A DNA stretch of 64,000 nt from SSF14 sp037045585 (GTDB taxonomy: Bacteria > Actinomycetota > Acidimicrobiia > Acidimicrobiales > Microtrichaceae), in contig JBAOIR010000051.1 of assembly GCA_037045585.1 (NCBI GenBank), positions 1-64,000 of the forward strand. The letters are read 5' to 3'. Below are positions 19,401 through 26,395 of the stretch, in pieces. The notes under the pieces are model-generated. The model did not search any database and was not told where the DNA came from. It saw nothing but the letters and a program-made list of their open reading frames with translations. How positions within the stretch are numbered: position 1 is the first letter of the stretch; each line of letters begins with the position of its first letter. Both the position numbers and the translations under genes were made by a program.

Positions 19401-21255
19401 CGAGTGACACGTTGTCGATGTCGAGGTCGACGTCGCGGTGCTTCTTGATGAGCGCCAACGTGTCACTGATGACGTCGAGGTTGCGGAGGCCCAAGAAATC
19501 CATCTTGAGCAGGCCGAGCGACTCGACCCCGTTCATCTCGTATTGCGTCACCACCGGCGACATCTCGATGGGCTTGCCGGCCTCCGGCTTGCGCTGGATC
19601 GGCAGGTATTCGGTGAGCGCGTCCTTCGTGATCACCACCGCGGCAGCGTGGATGCCGTCCTGTCGGCGGAGGCCCTCGAGGCCCTTGGCGACGTCGATGA
19701 CCTTCTTGACGTCGGGGTCGGCCTCGTACATCGACCGGAGGTCGGCCGCCATGGCGTAGCCCTCGGCGAACTTCTCCTGCTTCTCGAGGCACGCCCCGAG
19801 CGGGGTGTCCCGGCCCATGATGAGCGGCGGCATCGCCTTGGCCACCTTGTCGCCGACGGCGTAGGGGTAGCCGAGCACCCGAGCGGCGTCGCGCACCGCG
19901 GCCCGGGCCTTGATCTGGGAGAACGTCACGATCTGGGCAACGTGGTCGCGCCCGTACATCTCGGCCGCATAGCGGATCATCTCGTCACGGAACCGTGTGT
20001 CGAAGTCCATGTCGATGTCGGGCATGGAGATGCGTGACGGGTTGAGGAATCGTTCGAACAGCAGGTCGTACTTGATCGGATCGAGGTCGGTGATCCACAG
20101 CGTGTACGCCACGGCACATCCGGCGGCGCTGCCACGGCCGGGGCCCACCCGGATGCCGTTGTCGCGGGCGTGCTTGATGAGATCCCAGACGATCAGGAAG
20201 TAGGAGCTGAATCCCATGTCGGCGATGACGCGCAGCTCGAAGGCCAAGCGCTCGACGACCTCGTCGGGCAGCGGATCGCCCCAGCGCAGCCGCGCCCCCT
20301 CGAAGGTCAGGTGTCGCAGGTAGGCCGAGTCGTCCTCGAACCCTTCGGGCAACGGAAAGTTGGGCAGGAGCGCATCGCCGAACGCGATCTCGACGTTGGC
20401 CCGCTCGGCGATCCACAAGGAGTTGTCGCAGGCGACCTCGACCTCGCGGAACAGGTAGCGCATCTCCTCGGCGGTCTTGAGGTAGTGCTCGTCGCCGTGG
20501 AACTTGAAGCGATCGGTGTCGCTCACGAGCGAGCCGGTCTGCACACACAGCAGCGCGTCGTGTGCGAGCGTGTCCTCGCGGTGCACGTAGTGGCTGTCGT
20601 TGGTGGCGAGCAGCGGTGCCTTGAGCTTCTTGGCGATACGCAGCAGGTCCGGGTTGGTGTCGATCTGGGCCTGGATGCCGTGATCCTGGATCTCGACGAA
20701 GAGGTTGTCGCGCCCGAAGATGTCCTGCAGGCGCGCCGCCTTGTCGAGCGCGGCGTCGAACCCCTCGTTCATGAGCGACTGCAGCACGTGGCCACCGAGG
20801 CAGCCGGTCGTGGCGATCACCCCCTCGGCGTGTTCGGCGAGCAGGTCCCAGTCGAGCCGGGGCTTGTAGTAGTAGCCCTCCATGAAGGCCCGACTGGAGA
20901 GCTGGATGAGGTTCTTGTAGCCGGCGTTGTTCTCGGCCAGGAGGGTGAGGTGGTAGTAGAGCTTCTTGCCGCCCTCGACCTCGCCACCGGAGTCGTCCTG
21001 CTTGCCCCGCCGGGGTGGGCGCTCGAGGCGGGAGTCGTGCGCCATGTAGGCCTCGAACCCGATGATGGGTTTGACGTCGACCTTGCGGCACGCCTTGTAG
21101 AAGTCCAAGACGCCGTACATGTTGCCGTGGTCGGTGATGCCGATCGCCGGCTGACCGTCGGTGGCGGCAGCATTGACGACCTCGCCGACGTGGGCGGCGC
21201 CGTCGAGCATCGAGAACTCGGTGTGTTGGTGGAGGTGGACGAAGGAGTCACCCAC
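16492..21255 (-). CDS. dnaE: DNA polymerase III alpha subunit with an inserted intein
   Basis: The replicative DNA polymerase, translated as a 1587-residue precursor and about 1180 residues after intein removal, normal for DnaE1. The N-terminal PHP domain begins FVHLHQHTEFSMLDGAA. Catalytic aspartates are in PDIDMDF (D413, D415) and LLKMDFLGL (D586). The fingers region is split by an intein between LRKA and CGKK (see separate entry). After it come FADYAFNKSHSYGYGF, an HhH region and an OB-fold (KGDLMAVFQLEDLQ). The start is GTG 21255. It lies 45 bp downstream of bpa on the same strand. The gene is unbroken in this assembly, and the precursor must splice to give working enzyme. Confidence 0.97.
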   Translation of the reverse strand: MGDSFVHLHQHTEFSMLDGAAHVGEVVNAAATDGQPAIGITDHGNMYGVLDFYKACRKVDVKPIIGFEAYMAHDSRLERPPRRGKQDDSGGEVEGGKKLYYHLTLLAENNAGYKNLIQLSSRAFMEGYYYKPRLDWDLLAEHAEGVIATTGCLGGHVLQSLMNEGFDAALDKAARLQDIFGRDNLFVEIQDHGIQAQIDTNPDLLRIAKKLKAPLLATNDSHYVHREDTLAHDALLCVQTGSLVSDTDRFKFHGDEHYLKTAEEMRYLFREVEVACDNSLWIAERANVEIAFGDALLPNFPLPEGFEDDSAYLRHLTFEGARLRWGDPLPDEVVERLAFELRVIADMGFSSYFLIVWDLIKHARDNGIRVGPGRGSAAGCAVAYTLWITDLDPIKYDLLFERFLNPSRISMPDIDMDFDTRFRDEMIRYAAEMYGRDHVAQIVTFSQIKARAAVRDAARVLGYPYAVGDKVAKAMPPLIMGRDTPLGACLEKQEKFAEGYAMAADLRSMYEADPDVKKVIDVAKGLEGLRRQDGIHAAAVVITKDALTEYLPIQRKPEAGKPIEMSPVVTQYEMNGVESLGLLKMDFLGLRNLDVISDTLALIKKHRDVDLDIDNVSLEDAKTYELLGRGDTIGVFQLEGGAMRALVRSLAPDKFEDVAALVALYRPGPMSVNMHNDYADIKNGRKPVQYFHPDAEEVLADTYGLMIYQESVMRVAQKFAGYSLAEADNLRKACLPVGTRILSRSRGYVPIESVMSLADRRVQTIDTTSATSRFETVDDVWSVGRKPVFRLTTSTGYTVEATSNHPFLVEDGWLELGKIQAGDLVGVAGRTRTHGGSRVTGAEVDLAALLVSEGYTPDVRRQAGGPFFCNTDPELLDAFRAAYRTFFGREHSSECTIEGVTRLRLSRQELLDLEPILGRLGLSRDKVVSPRLVNAPLRKVERFLGLYFCADGWTDASGVHYASASLDICRSLKRMLLRLGVVGNLHRREIPGHGTHWTVSIADKGMARRFLLAVGPHLTTSKRSKADRWAATWGDAASATNIGIPSSILASELERRAAVTGRSRRDLGVDSGGYTSVRLLHRETLDGLLYSERLEDLRTGDLLWDRVVSIDYVGEKECFDFQMSNPDRPYAVVEDFLVHNCGKKIREMMAKERKGFVEGVENTGYGEKLGTELFDIIEKFADYAFNKSHSYGYGFISYQTAYLKANYPADYFSALLTSVKSSLEKAAIYLAECRVMGIDVTVPDVNRSESDFTPVISVDLETGTQTQQISFGLSAVRNVGEGLVDLIVAARDEGGPFADFYDFCERVHTNVLNKRTIESLIKAGGFDSCGHPRQGLLTVFEQIVDTTVARRRERDMGVMSLFGDVEDTDSGFNEKAQIPDIEFDKKQRLAFEKEMLGLYVSDHPLMGAERALAKKVDCTLMDLSELEDGSMRTVGGVITNLQRKWTKKGDLMAVFQLEDLQTSVEVMVFPKSMADHGHKLVDDAVVIITGRVDRRDDMPKMIPKDIDLFEPMAEGAPPLRIQVSPNRLSDEVIGRLKSLLVEFPGESEVYLHLGQQILQLPPEFTVDVEAGLVGELRVLLGHESIVV
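17836..19056 (-). mobile_element. DnaE intein with LAGLIDADG homing endonuclease (407 residues)
   Basis: The intein covers precursor residues 734-1140. All splicing residues are visible: Cys1 (CLPVGTRILS), block B T69-x-N-H72 (EATSNHPFL), C-terminal His-Asn (EDFLVHN), and the +1 Cys of the extein (CGKK). This is a class 1 intein. Between the splicing halves lie two LAGLIDADG-type motifs, VDLAALLVSEG (acidic E120) and FLGLYFCADG (acidic D218). Both acidic residues are present, so the homing endonuclease may still cut. The insertion point is the conserved LRKA/CGKK element of the polymerase fingers. This is a different place from the FNKSHS region, where cyanobacterial split DnaE inteins sit and which is uninterrupted here. 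Confidence 0.95.
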
Positions 21256-21300
21256 GACACGGCTCCATCGGCTCGGGCTCCCCAGCGGTACGGCGCACGA

Positions 21301-21852
21301 TCAGATGTAGCCGGGCCCGCCGGGGGTCGGCAGGTCGGGACCACCGGGACCGGGACCACCCGGACCACCCATCGGACCGCCGGGACCGAGCTGGCCCCGC
21401 ATCGTCTCGAGCTGGTTGCGGGCGGCCATCTGCTGGGCCATCAACGTGGCCTGGATGCCGTGGAACAGACCCTCGAGCCAGCCGACGAGCTGGGCCTTGG
21501 CGATGCGGAGCTGCGCCTCGCTCGGGATCGTGTCGTCGTCGAAGTCGAGCGTGAGCCGCTCGAGCTCGGCATCGAGGTCGGGCGAGAGCGCCGACCGGAG
21601 TTCGGTGAGCGAGTTCTCGTAGATGTCGCGGAGCGAATCGCGGGCTGCCTCGTCGAGGGTGGTGTTGCGCACCTCTTCGAGCAACTGCTTGACCATGCCA
21701 CCAATGCGGATGATCTTGGCCGGCTCGACCTCGGGCGCCTCCTGATCGGTGGACTCGGCCTGCTCGGGCGAGACCAGGTCGGGACTCACGACCTCGGGTT
21801 CGGTCGTGCCTCCGGAGGGGGATTCGGGCGCTGCTTGCGAAGGATCCGACAT
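21301..21852 (-). CDS. bpa: Bacterial proteasome activator Bpa/PafE
   Basis: A 183-residue protein closely resembling Mycobacterium tuberculosis Rv3780 (Bpa/PafE): AKIIRIGGMVKQLLEEVR, SLRDIYENSLTELRSALSP, then QLRIAKAQLVGWLEGLFHG and AQQMAARNQLETMRGQL. Bpa forms a ring that opens the 20S proteasome gate without ATP and feeds it unfolded proteins. The C-terminus is Gly/Pro-rich and ends GGPGYI, matching the gate-opening GQYL end of the mycobacterial protein in its penultimate Tyr. The first 55 residues are acidic and disordered. The start is ATG 21852, with a TAGAGT hexamer 8 nt upstream. The 20S proteasome genes are not in this window. Confidence 0.93.
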   Translation of the reverse strand: MSDPSQAAPESPSGGTTEPEVVSPDLVSPEQAESTDQEAPEVEPAKIIRIGGMVKQLLEEVRNTTLDEAARDSLRDIYENSLTELRSALSPDLDAELERLTLDFDDDTIPSEAQLRIAKAQLVGWLEGLFHGIQATLMAQQMAARNQLETMRGQLGPGGPMGGPGGPGPGGPDLPTPGGPGYI

Positions 21853-21860
21853 GGGGACCG

Positions 21861-21866
21861 ACTCTA
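21861..21866 (-). promoter_or_regulatory. -10 hexamer TAGAGT for leaderless bpa
   Basis: TAGAGT lies 8 nt before the bpa ATG in the 67-bp gap after the phosphodiesterase stop, so bpa (and perhaps dnaE) may have its own promoter. Confidence 0.45.
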
Positions 21867-21919
21867 CATCGGACCCCTGACACCGAGATCCGGACTGCGG
21901 AATCGCCCGGCCCGATCCG

Positions 21920-23029
21920 CTATTTCCGAGCGACGAGGAGCGGCACCAACATCTCGGGCGCCGTGAGCGATCCGTGACGACCCACCAACTCGTACGGGCC
22001 CGTGTCGGTCGGCTCCTCGAAGGCGACCGGCTCGAACGGCACGATGGCGACGTCGCCCAGGCGGCTCGCAGCGGCCGGCGTGACGATGGGCCCGAACCAA
22101 CCGTCGTCGATGCACTGCTGGCGCGAGACCACCCATGCCATGTCGCTGTGGTGCTCCTGCGTTGCGCCCAACAGCTCGTTGGCGGCGCCGGGCAGGGCAT
22201 GCAGCCACCGGAACCGGGCCTCGCCGGACTGGAAATCGACGGCGCTCATGACCTCGGGATGCGGTCGCACGGTGGTCGGCACCTCGATGTGGCCGTGGTC
22301 GGCGGTGATGACGAGGGCCGAACGCGGTGGCAGCACCTCGACGAGGTACTTGATCATCCACTCGACCGCGACCAGCTCGGCCTCGTAGTGCTCGCCGAGG
22401 CCGTACTCGTGGGCCACCTTGTCGATGCCGTCGTAGTACACGTAGATGAACGGCTCACCGGCGCGGGCCAACCGGGCGACCTCGATCACCATCGTCGACG
22501 GCATGCGGTAGCCGACGAGCCGAGCGTTGTGCAGGTGAGCGGCTGTGAACCCCGAGTGCTCGAACTCGGCGCGGACCACGATCGGCGGGCGCTGGGAACC
22601 GAAGGGATCGTTGGCGTTGATCGAGCGCGGCGGGATCGACTGCCGGGCGTCGCCGCGGTAGGTCGTCCAGCGCAACACGTTGAGCACGTCGCGGTCGACC
22701 GCCATGCGGTAGCCCATGACCCCGTGCTGGCCGGGAGGCAGGCCCGTCGTGATCGACGTGAGCGCCGTCGCCGTGGTGGACGGTGCGACCGTCGTGATCG
22801 ACCGCCCGTCCATGGCTGCGAGGGTCGGGACGAGGTGCTGGCGGGCCCGGAACTGCTCCCAGCCCAGGCCGTCGAGCACCAGCACCACGGTCTGATCGGC
22901 GCCGACCGCGCTCGCCTGCATCCAGTCCGGGGCGTCGTCGGGGTCGCCGACGAGGGCAGGGATGATGCCGCTGGTGCAGGCTCCCCCGTATTCGGGAAGC
23001 ACCGGCTCGGGAACGGGGTGGCTGCTCAC
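21920..23029 (-). CDS. Alkaline-phosphatase-superfamily phosphodiesterase/nucleotide pyrophosphatase
   Basis: A 369-residue soluble metal-dependent phosphodiesterase of the nucleotide pyrophosphatase type. VVLVLDGLGWEQF carries the first metal-binding Asp. TTVAPSTTATALTSITTG holds the Thr nucleophile in the usual position. YYDGIDKVAHEYG and LVITADHGHIEVP supply the remaining Asp and His ligands. I see no signal peptide, so it is probably cytoplasmic. The substrate is unknown. The start is GTG 23029 (SSHPVPEPVLPEYGG), 8 nt after a TACCGT hexamer. It is divergent from the Rrf2 gene. Confidence 0.85.
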   Translation of the reverse strand: MSSHPVPEPVLPEYGGACTSGIIPALVGDPDDAPDWMQASAVGADQTVVLVLDGLGWEQFRARQHLVPTLAAMDGRSITTVAPSTTATALTSITTGLPPGQHGVMGYRMAVDRDVLNVLRWTTYRGDARQSIPPRSINANDPFGSQRPPIVVRAEFEHSGFTAAHLHNARLVGYRMPSTMVIEVARLARAGEPFIYVYYDGIDKVAHEYGLGEHYEAELVAVEWMIKYLVEVLPPRSALVITADHGHIEVPTTVRPHPEVMSAVDFQSGEARFRWLHALPGAANELLGATQEHHSDMAWVVSRQQCIDDGWFGPIVTPAAASRLGDVAIVPFEPVAFEEPTDTGPYELVGRHGSLTAPEMLVPLLVARK

Positions 23030-23037
23030 TGGACGCC

Positions 23038-23043
23038 ACGGTA
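23038..23043 (-). promoter_or_regulatory. -10 hexamer TACCGT for leaderless phosphodiesterase gene
   Basis: TACCGT sits 8 nt before the GTG start of the phosphodiesterase, in a 74-bp divergent spacer shared with the Rrf2 gene. Confidence 0.4.
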
Positions 23044-23091
23044 GTGCGCCCGCGATGCATTGGTGTGCCGTGGTCCGGTCGCCCGTCGGCC

Positions 23092-23097
23092 TACGAT
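23092..23097 (+). promoter_or_regulatory. -10 hexamer TACGAT for leaderless rrf2-family gene
   Basis: TACGAT ends 6 nt before GTG 23104. The match and distance support both the promoter and the start choice. Confidence 0.45.
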
Positions 23098-23103
23098 GCG
23101 GGG

Positions 23104-23541
23104 GTGAAGGTTTCGACACGGGGTGACTACGCGAGCAGAGCACTGCTCTCTCTCGCGCTCCACGAGAACGACGGTCCCACGTCGGTCCGTGACATCGCCG
23201 AGCGAACCGGCCTCCCCCAGCCGTACCTCGAGCAGATCCTGCTGGCGCTCAAGGGCGCCGGTCTCGTGCGGTCCAAGCGTGGCGTCGGTGGTGGGTACGT
23301 GCTGGCGCGACCGCCCGCCGAGATCACCCTCGCCGAGGTCGTCAGCGCGGTCGACGGCCCGATCCAGGCCGGCGACTTCGGCAAGCCGCACACCAACGGG
23401 GCGTGCGACCACGAGGGCCAGTGTGTCCTCCTCGCCATCTGGGGCGACGTCGGCGACCAGATGCAGCGCGCCCTCGGCGCGTACACACTCGCCGAGCTCT
23501 CGGGCATCACCACGGGTGACCGCCCGTGGCCCGGCTCCTGA
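23104..23541 (+). CDS. Rrf2-family transcriptional regulator
   Basis: A 145-residue winged-helix regulator: KVSTRGDYASRALLSLALH, SVRDIAERTGLPQPYLEQIL (recognition helix) and VRSKRGVGGGYVLARPP (wing). Iron-sulfur members such as IscR and NsrR use three cysteines at 6-residue intervals. Here C101 and C107 are present, but the third position (113) is Trp. So this protein either binds a cluster with other ligands, as RsrR does, or is a different type of sensor. No isc/suf genes are nearby. It is divergent from the phosphodiesterase gene, which it may regulate. Confidence 0.9.
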   Translation: MKVSTRGDYASRALLSLALHENDGPTSVRDIAERTGLPQPYLEQILLALKGAGLVRSKRGVGGGYVLARPPAEITLAEVVSAVDGPIQAGDFGKPHTNGACDHEGQCVLLAIWGDVGDQMQRALGAYTLAELSGITTGDRPWPGS

Positions 23542-23574
23542 CTGGCCTCAGGCGCTCTCCAGCCGCCATTTCAC

Positions 23575-23607
23575 GACGTGGAACCCCGACCACGCGGGTT
23601 CCACGTC
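23575..23607. terminator. Bidirectional terminator between rrf2-like gene and rluD
   Basis: GACGTGGAACCC and GGGTTCCACGTC form a perfect 12-bp stem around a 9-nt loop, midway between the convergent stops (23541 and 23627). Confidence 0.75.
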
Positions 23608-23626
23608 GGAACTTGCAGAGACGTGG

Positions 23627-24550
23627 TCAGGCGAGCTTCGACATCGTCGCCAAGAGGGCGGCGAGATCGGGGGCGAGCTCACTGTGGAACTCGACGAGCC
23701 GGCCCGTGCCCGGGTGCAGGAACCGCAGGCGACGAGCGTGCAGGAACGGACGCCCGAGATCGAGGAGCGGACGCTGGCCCCCGTAGGTGTCGTCACCGGC
23801 GACGGGATGGTTGATGCTGCGCAGGTGCACGCGAATCTGGTGGGTGCGGCCGGTCTCGAGTCGCAGCTGCACGTGGGTCATGGGCTGGGGATCGTCGAAC
23901 AGCTCGAGCACCTCGTAATGGGTGCGGGCCGGGCGGCCCTCGGCGCTCACCGTCATGAGGAGTGGGTTGCGGCGTGACCGGCCGATGGGGGCGTCGATCG
24001 TGCCAGTTGCCGTGCCCATCGCTCCCCACACCAGCGACTCGTACTCACGCTCCACCGAGTGGTCCGACAGCTGGTCGACGAGCTCGTGGTACGCGTCCTC
24101 GGTGCGGGCCACGACCATCAGACCCGACGTGCCCTTGTCGAGCCGGTGCACGATGCCGGGCCGGTGGGCCTCGCCGACGCCGGAGACGTCGGGGAACCGG
24201 GCCAGGAGACCGTTGACGAGCGTGGTGCCCTTGTGACCGGCACCGGGGTGCACGATGAGGCCGGCGGGCTTGTCGATGACGATCACGTCGTCATCCTCGT
24301 GGAGCACCGTGAACTCGACCGAGGGGTCGGGCTCGGGCAGGGGCTCCTCGACATGGGGGTCTCCCACGAGCTCGACGACCTGGTCGGTGCGAACACGGGT
24401 GGACGGCTTGGTGACGACCTTGCCGGAGATGCTGACGGTGCCGTCGGCGACGGCGGTGGCCGCCTCGGCGCGTGTGCACCCGCTCAGCATGGCGACCACA
24501 CGGTCGATCCGTTCACCGTCGAGCGTGGTGGGGATGGTCTCGGAGATCAC
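23627..24550 (-). CDS. rluD: RluA-family 23S rRNA pseudouridine synthase (RluD-like)
   Basis: A 307-residue enzyme converting uridine to pseudouridine in rRNA. The N-terminal S4 RNA-binding domain (RIDRVVAMLSGCTRAEA) is followed by the synthase core with GLIVHPGAGHKGTTLVNGLL and HRLDKGTSGLMVVART, which holds the catalytic Asp, and by ETGRTHQIRVHL near the end. It sits directly after lspA with an ATGA overlap, the common lspA-rluD pairing. The target position (1911/1915/1917 in E. coli numbering) is inferred from the family only. Confidence 0.93.
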   Translation of the reverse strand: MISETIPTTLDGERIDRVVAMLSGCTRAEAATAVADGTVSISGKVVTKPSTRVRTDQVVELVGDPHVEEPLPEPDPSVEFTVLHEDDDVIVIDKPAGLIVHPGAGHKGTTLVNGLLARFPDVSGVGEAHRPGIVHRLDKGTSGLMVVARTEDAYHELVDQLSDHSVEREYESLVWGAMGTATGTIDAPIGRSRRNPLLMTVSAEGRPARTHYEVLELFDDPQPMTHVQLRLETGRTHQIRVHLRSINHPVAGDDTYGGQRPLLDLGRPFLHARRLRFLHPGTGRLVEFHSELAPDLAALLATMSKLA

Positions 24551-25162
24551 GAGGTTGCTGTCGCAGTGCTGCCGGGCTCGTCGCCGGCGGCCACCCGGTC
24601 GCGGGTGGCGTCATCGCCCACCGCGGTGCGGCCATCGCCGGGCGCGGTGCCGTCGGGCACCTCACCGGGTTCGGGGAGTCGCCACAACACGATGGACAAC
24701 AGGATGCCGCCGACGACCACCGCCGAGTCGGCGATGTTGAAGGTGGCCCAGAAGCTGCTGTAGAGGAAGTCGACCACGGCCCCGCCCATGAACCCGCGGT
24801 GCTGCGTGCTGGCAGCGGCGGCCCGAAAGGCACGATCGATGACGTTGCCGGTGGCGCCACCGGCGATCGCGCCCATGAGGAGCCGGGCATGCAGCGGCAT
24901 CTTGCGGGCGACCACGAAGAGCACCACCACGATCGTGACGGCGACCGCGGAGATGATCGCACCGGAGCCCCAGCCCACACTGAAGGCCATCCCCTCGTTG
25001 TGAGCCAGGCAGAGGCCGACGGTCTCGGGCGTTCAAGGCCGCGTTTGGCAGCTCGCCGAGCCGGGTGGCGAAGTGCTTGGTGATCTGGTCGGCGGCGATG
25101 ACCGCCAGGGCCACGCCGACCATGGGCGCGTAGAGCTTGCGGTAGTCCGGGGGTTCGCTCAT
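24547..25162 (-). CDS. lspA: Lipoprotein signal peptidase (one frameshift)
   Basis: LspA removes signal peptides from prolipoproteins in the membrane. The N-terminal part reads DYRKLYAPMVGVALAVIAADQITKHF (first TM and the conserved DQxTK). After one extra base near 25028 the frame continues TVGLCLAHNEGMAFSVGWG (substrate loop with the conserved N-x-G-x-AF), then ATGNVIDRAFR and FNIADSAVVVGGILL with the two catalytic aspartates. The C-terminal tail of about 40 residues is longer than usual, acidic and probably disordered. As lspA is normally required for viability of lipoprotein processing, the frameshift is more likely a sequence error. The window encodes several lipoprotein substrates. Confidence 0.88.
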
Positions 25163-25168
25163 CGGTGC

Positions 25169-25174
25169 AGGCTA
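25169..25174 (-). promoter_or_regulatory. -10 hexamer TAGCCT for leaderless lspA
   Basis: TAGCCT lies 6 nt before the lspA ATG, in the 31-bp gap after the DksA-like gene. Confidence 0.4.
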
Positions 25175-25193
25175 CCGCCTCGGCCGGACTCGG

Positions 25194-26120
25194 TCAGAGT
25201 CGCCCGAAGCCCCCGACCTTGTACTCGACCCGCTCGGTCGCCCACGGGATCGCCTTCAGGCGCTCCTTGGGGATCGCCTGGCCGGAGCCGGCGCAGATGC
25301 CGTACACGCCGTTGTCGATGCGCTCGAGCGCGAGATCGATGTCCTCGACGGTCGCCCGCGCCCGGGCGCTGAGCTCGAGGTCCTGGTCGCGCTCGACGGC
25401 AAGCGTGTCGCCCTCGCCGGACTCCTCGTCGAACTGCACGTCGCCCGGCTCACGATTGGCGGTGAGCGCCTGGGCCTCGGCGAACAGGGCCTCGGCCTGA
25501 CGGCTGTACACCTCGCGCTCCTTCAGGAGGAGGGCACGCTGGGACTCGAGGAACTTGGCGTCGTAGGGCGACTTGGTGAGACGCGGCGGCGGGTTCTTGC
25601 CGAGCCGGGGCAGGCTGCCGAGCACCGAGGTGACCGGAGCGACCGACGTGACCGGCTTGGCGGCGGGGGCCTTCTTGGCCGGAGCCGGCGCCTCCTCGGC
25701 GACCGGAGCCTTCTTGGCCGGCGCCTTCTTGGCGGGGGCCTTCTTGGCCGGGGCGGAGGTGGAGGGTGACTTCTTCGTAGGCACTGCGGATTCCTTGGCG
25801 GGAGAGCGGGTCGCGGCGGTCTGCTTGCCAGCAGGGGCTGTCTTGGTCGCCTTGGTGGTTGCGGGGGCGGCGGACTTTCTAGCAGGGGCGGCCTTGCCCG
25901 CGGGCGCACCGCGTTTCGCCGCGGTCGCCGGCGCCTTCTTCGGCGCTGTGCTGGCGGGAGCCGTTGCCTTCTTGGCCTGTGCCTTCTTGGCCGCCGATGC
26001 CGGAGCCTTCTTGGCGGGCGCAGGGGCCGACTTGGCCGGCGCCTTCTTCGCCGTCGACGGTGCCTTCTTCTTGGACGTCGCCGGGGCTGCGCTGGCAGCA
26101 GGCTTCTTGGTGGCTGGCAT
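25194..26120 (-). CDS. TraR/DksA-like protein with a histone-H1-like basic tail
   Basis: A 308-residue fusion. Residues 1 to about 165 are Lys/Ala/Pro repeats (PAKKAPAKKAPAK and variants), like histone H1 or bacterial HU tails, and probably bind DNA or RNA. Residues about 185-308 are a DksA/TraR domain: a coiled-coil hairpin (FLESQRALLLKEREVYSRQ, ELSARARATVEDIDLALERI), then the zinc-finger region NGVYGICAGSGQAIPKERLK. Only one of the four zinc cysteines remains, so the finger is degenerate. The start is ATG 26120 after GAGGGGGAAC. Such proteins modulate RNA polymerase through its secondary channel. Whether this one does is inference. Confidence 0.8.
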   Translation of the reverse strand: MPATKKPAASAAPATSKKKAPSTAKKAPAKSAPAPAKKAPASAAKKAQAKKATAPASTAPKKAPATAAKRGAPAGKAAPARKSAAPATTKATKTAPAGKQTAATRSPAKESAVPTKKSPSTSAPAKKAPAKKAPAKKAPVAEEAPAPAKKAPAAKPVTSVAPVTSVLGSLPRLGKNPPPRLTKSPYDAKFLESQRALLLKEREVYSRQAEALFAEAQALTANREPGDVQFDEESGEGDTLAVERDQDLELSARARATVEDIDLALERIDNGVYGICAGSGQAIPKERLKAIPWATERVEYKVGGFGRL

Positions 26121-26328
26121 GTTCCCCCTCGCCCGACGGTGCAGCGCTGGCGCCGGGCTGTTCGTCACCGGGCCGGCCAGGGACCGCCACCGGTGTGGTT
26201 GAGGCGCTCAGTGTCGACGCAAGCTCGATGTCGAGATTGAACCGGCGCAGCCTAGACGCAGGCCCGTGCGCAGGGCGAGGACCTTGTGCAGCACGCCGGA
26301 TCGGGAGCAAACGGCGTCGGGACGCGCA

Positions 26329-26370
26329 ACGACCCCGGTCCGGGCCAACGGGGGCACGAACCGGGGTCGT
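26329..26370 (-). terminator. Hairpin terminator after divIVA
   Basis: ACGACCCCGGT (26329-26339) and ACCGGGGTCGT (26360-26370) form a perfect 11-bp stem with a 20-nt loop, 25 bp past the divIVA stop. It separates the dcw-ylm block from the DksA-like gene. The rest of the 275-bp spacer (26121-26395) shows no other feature I can support. Confidence 0.6.
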
Positions 26371-26395
26371 CGACGGCGAACGGACGCGCCGTGGG

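Noticed and set aside
20170..21966. Long plus-strand frame opposite dnaE and bpa
   Set aside because: It mirrors conserved dnaE codons and shows no protein features of its own.
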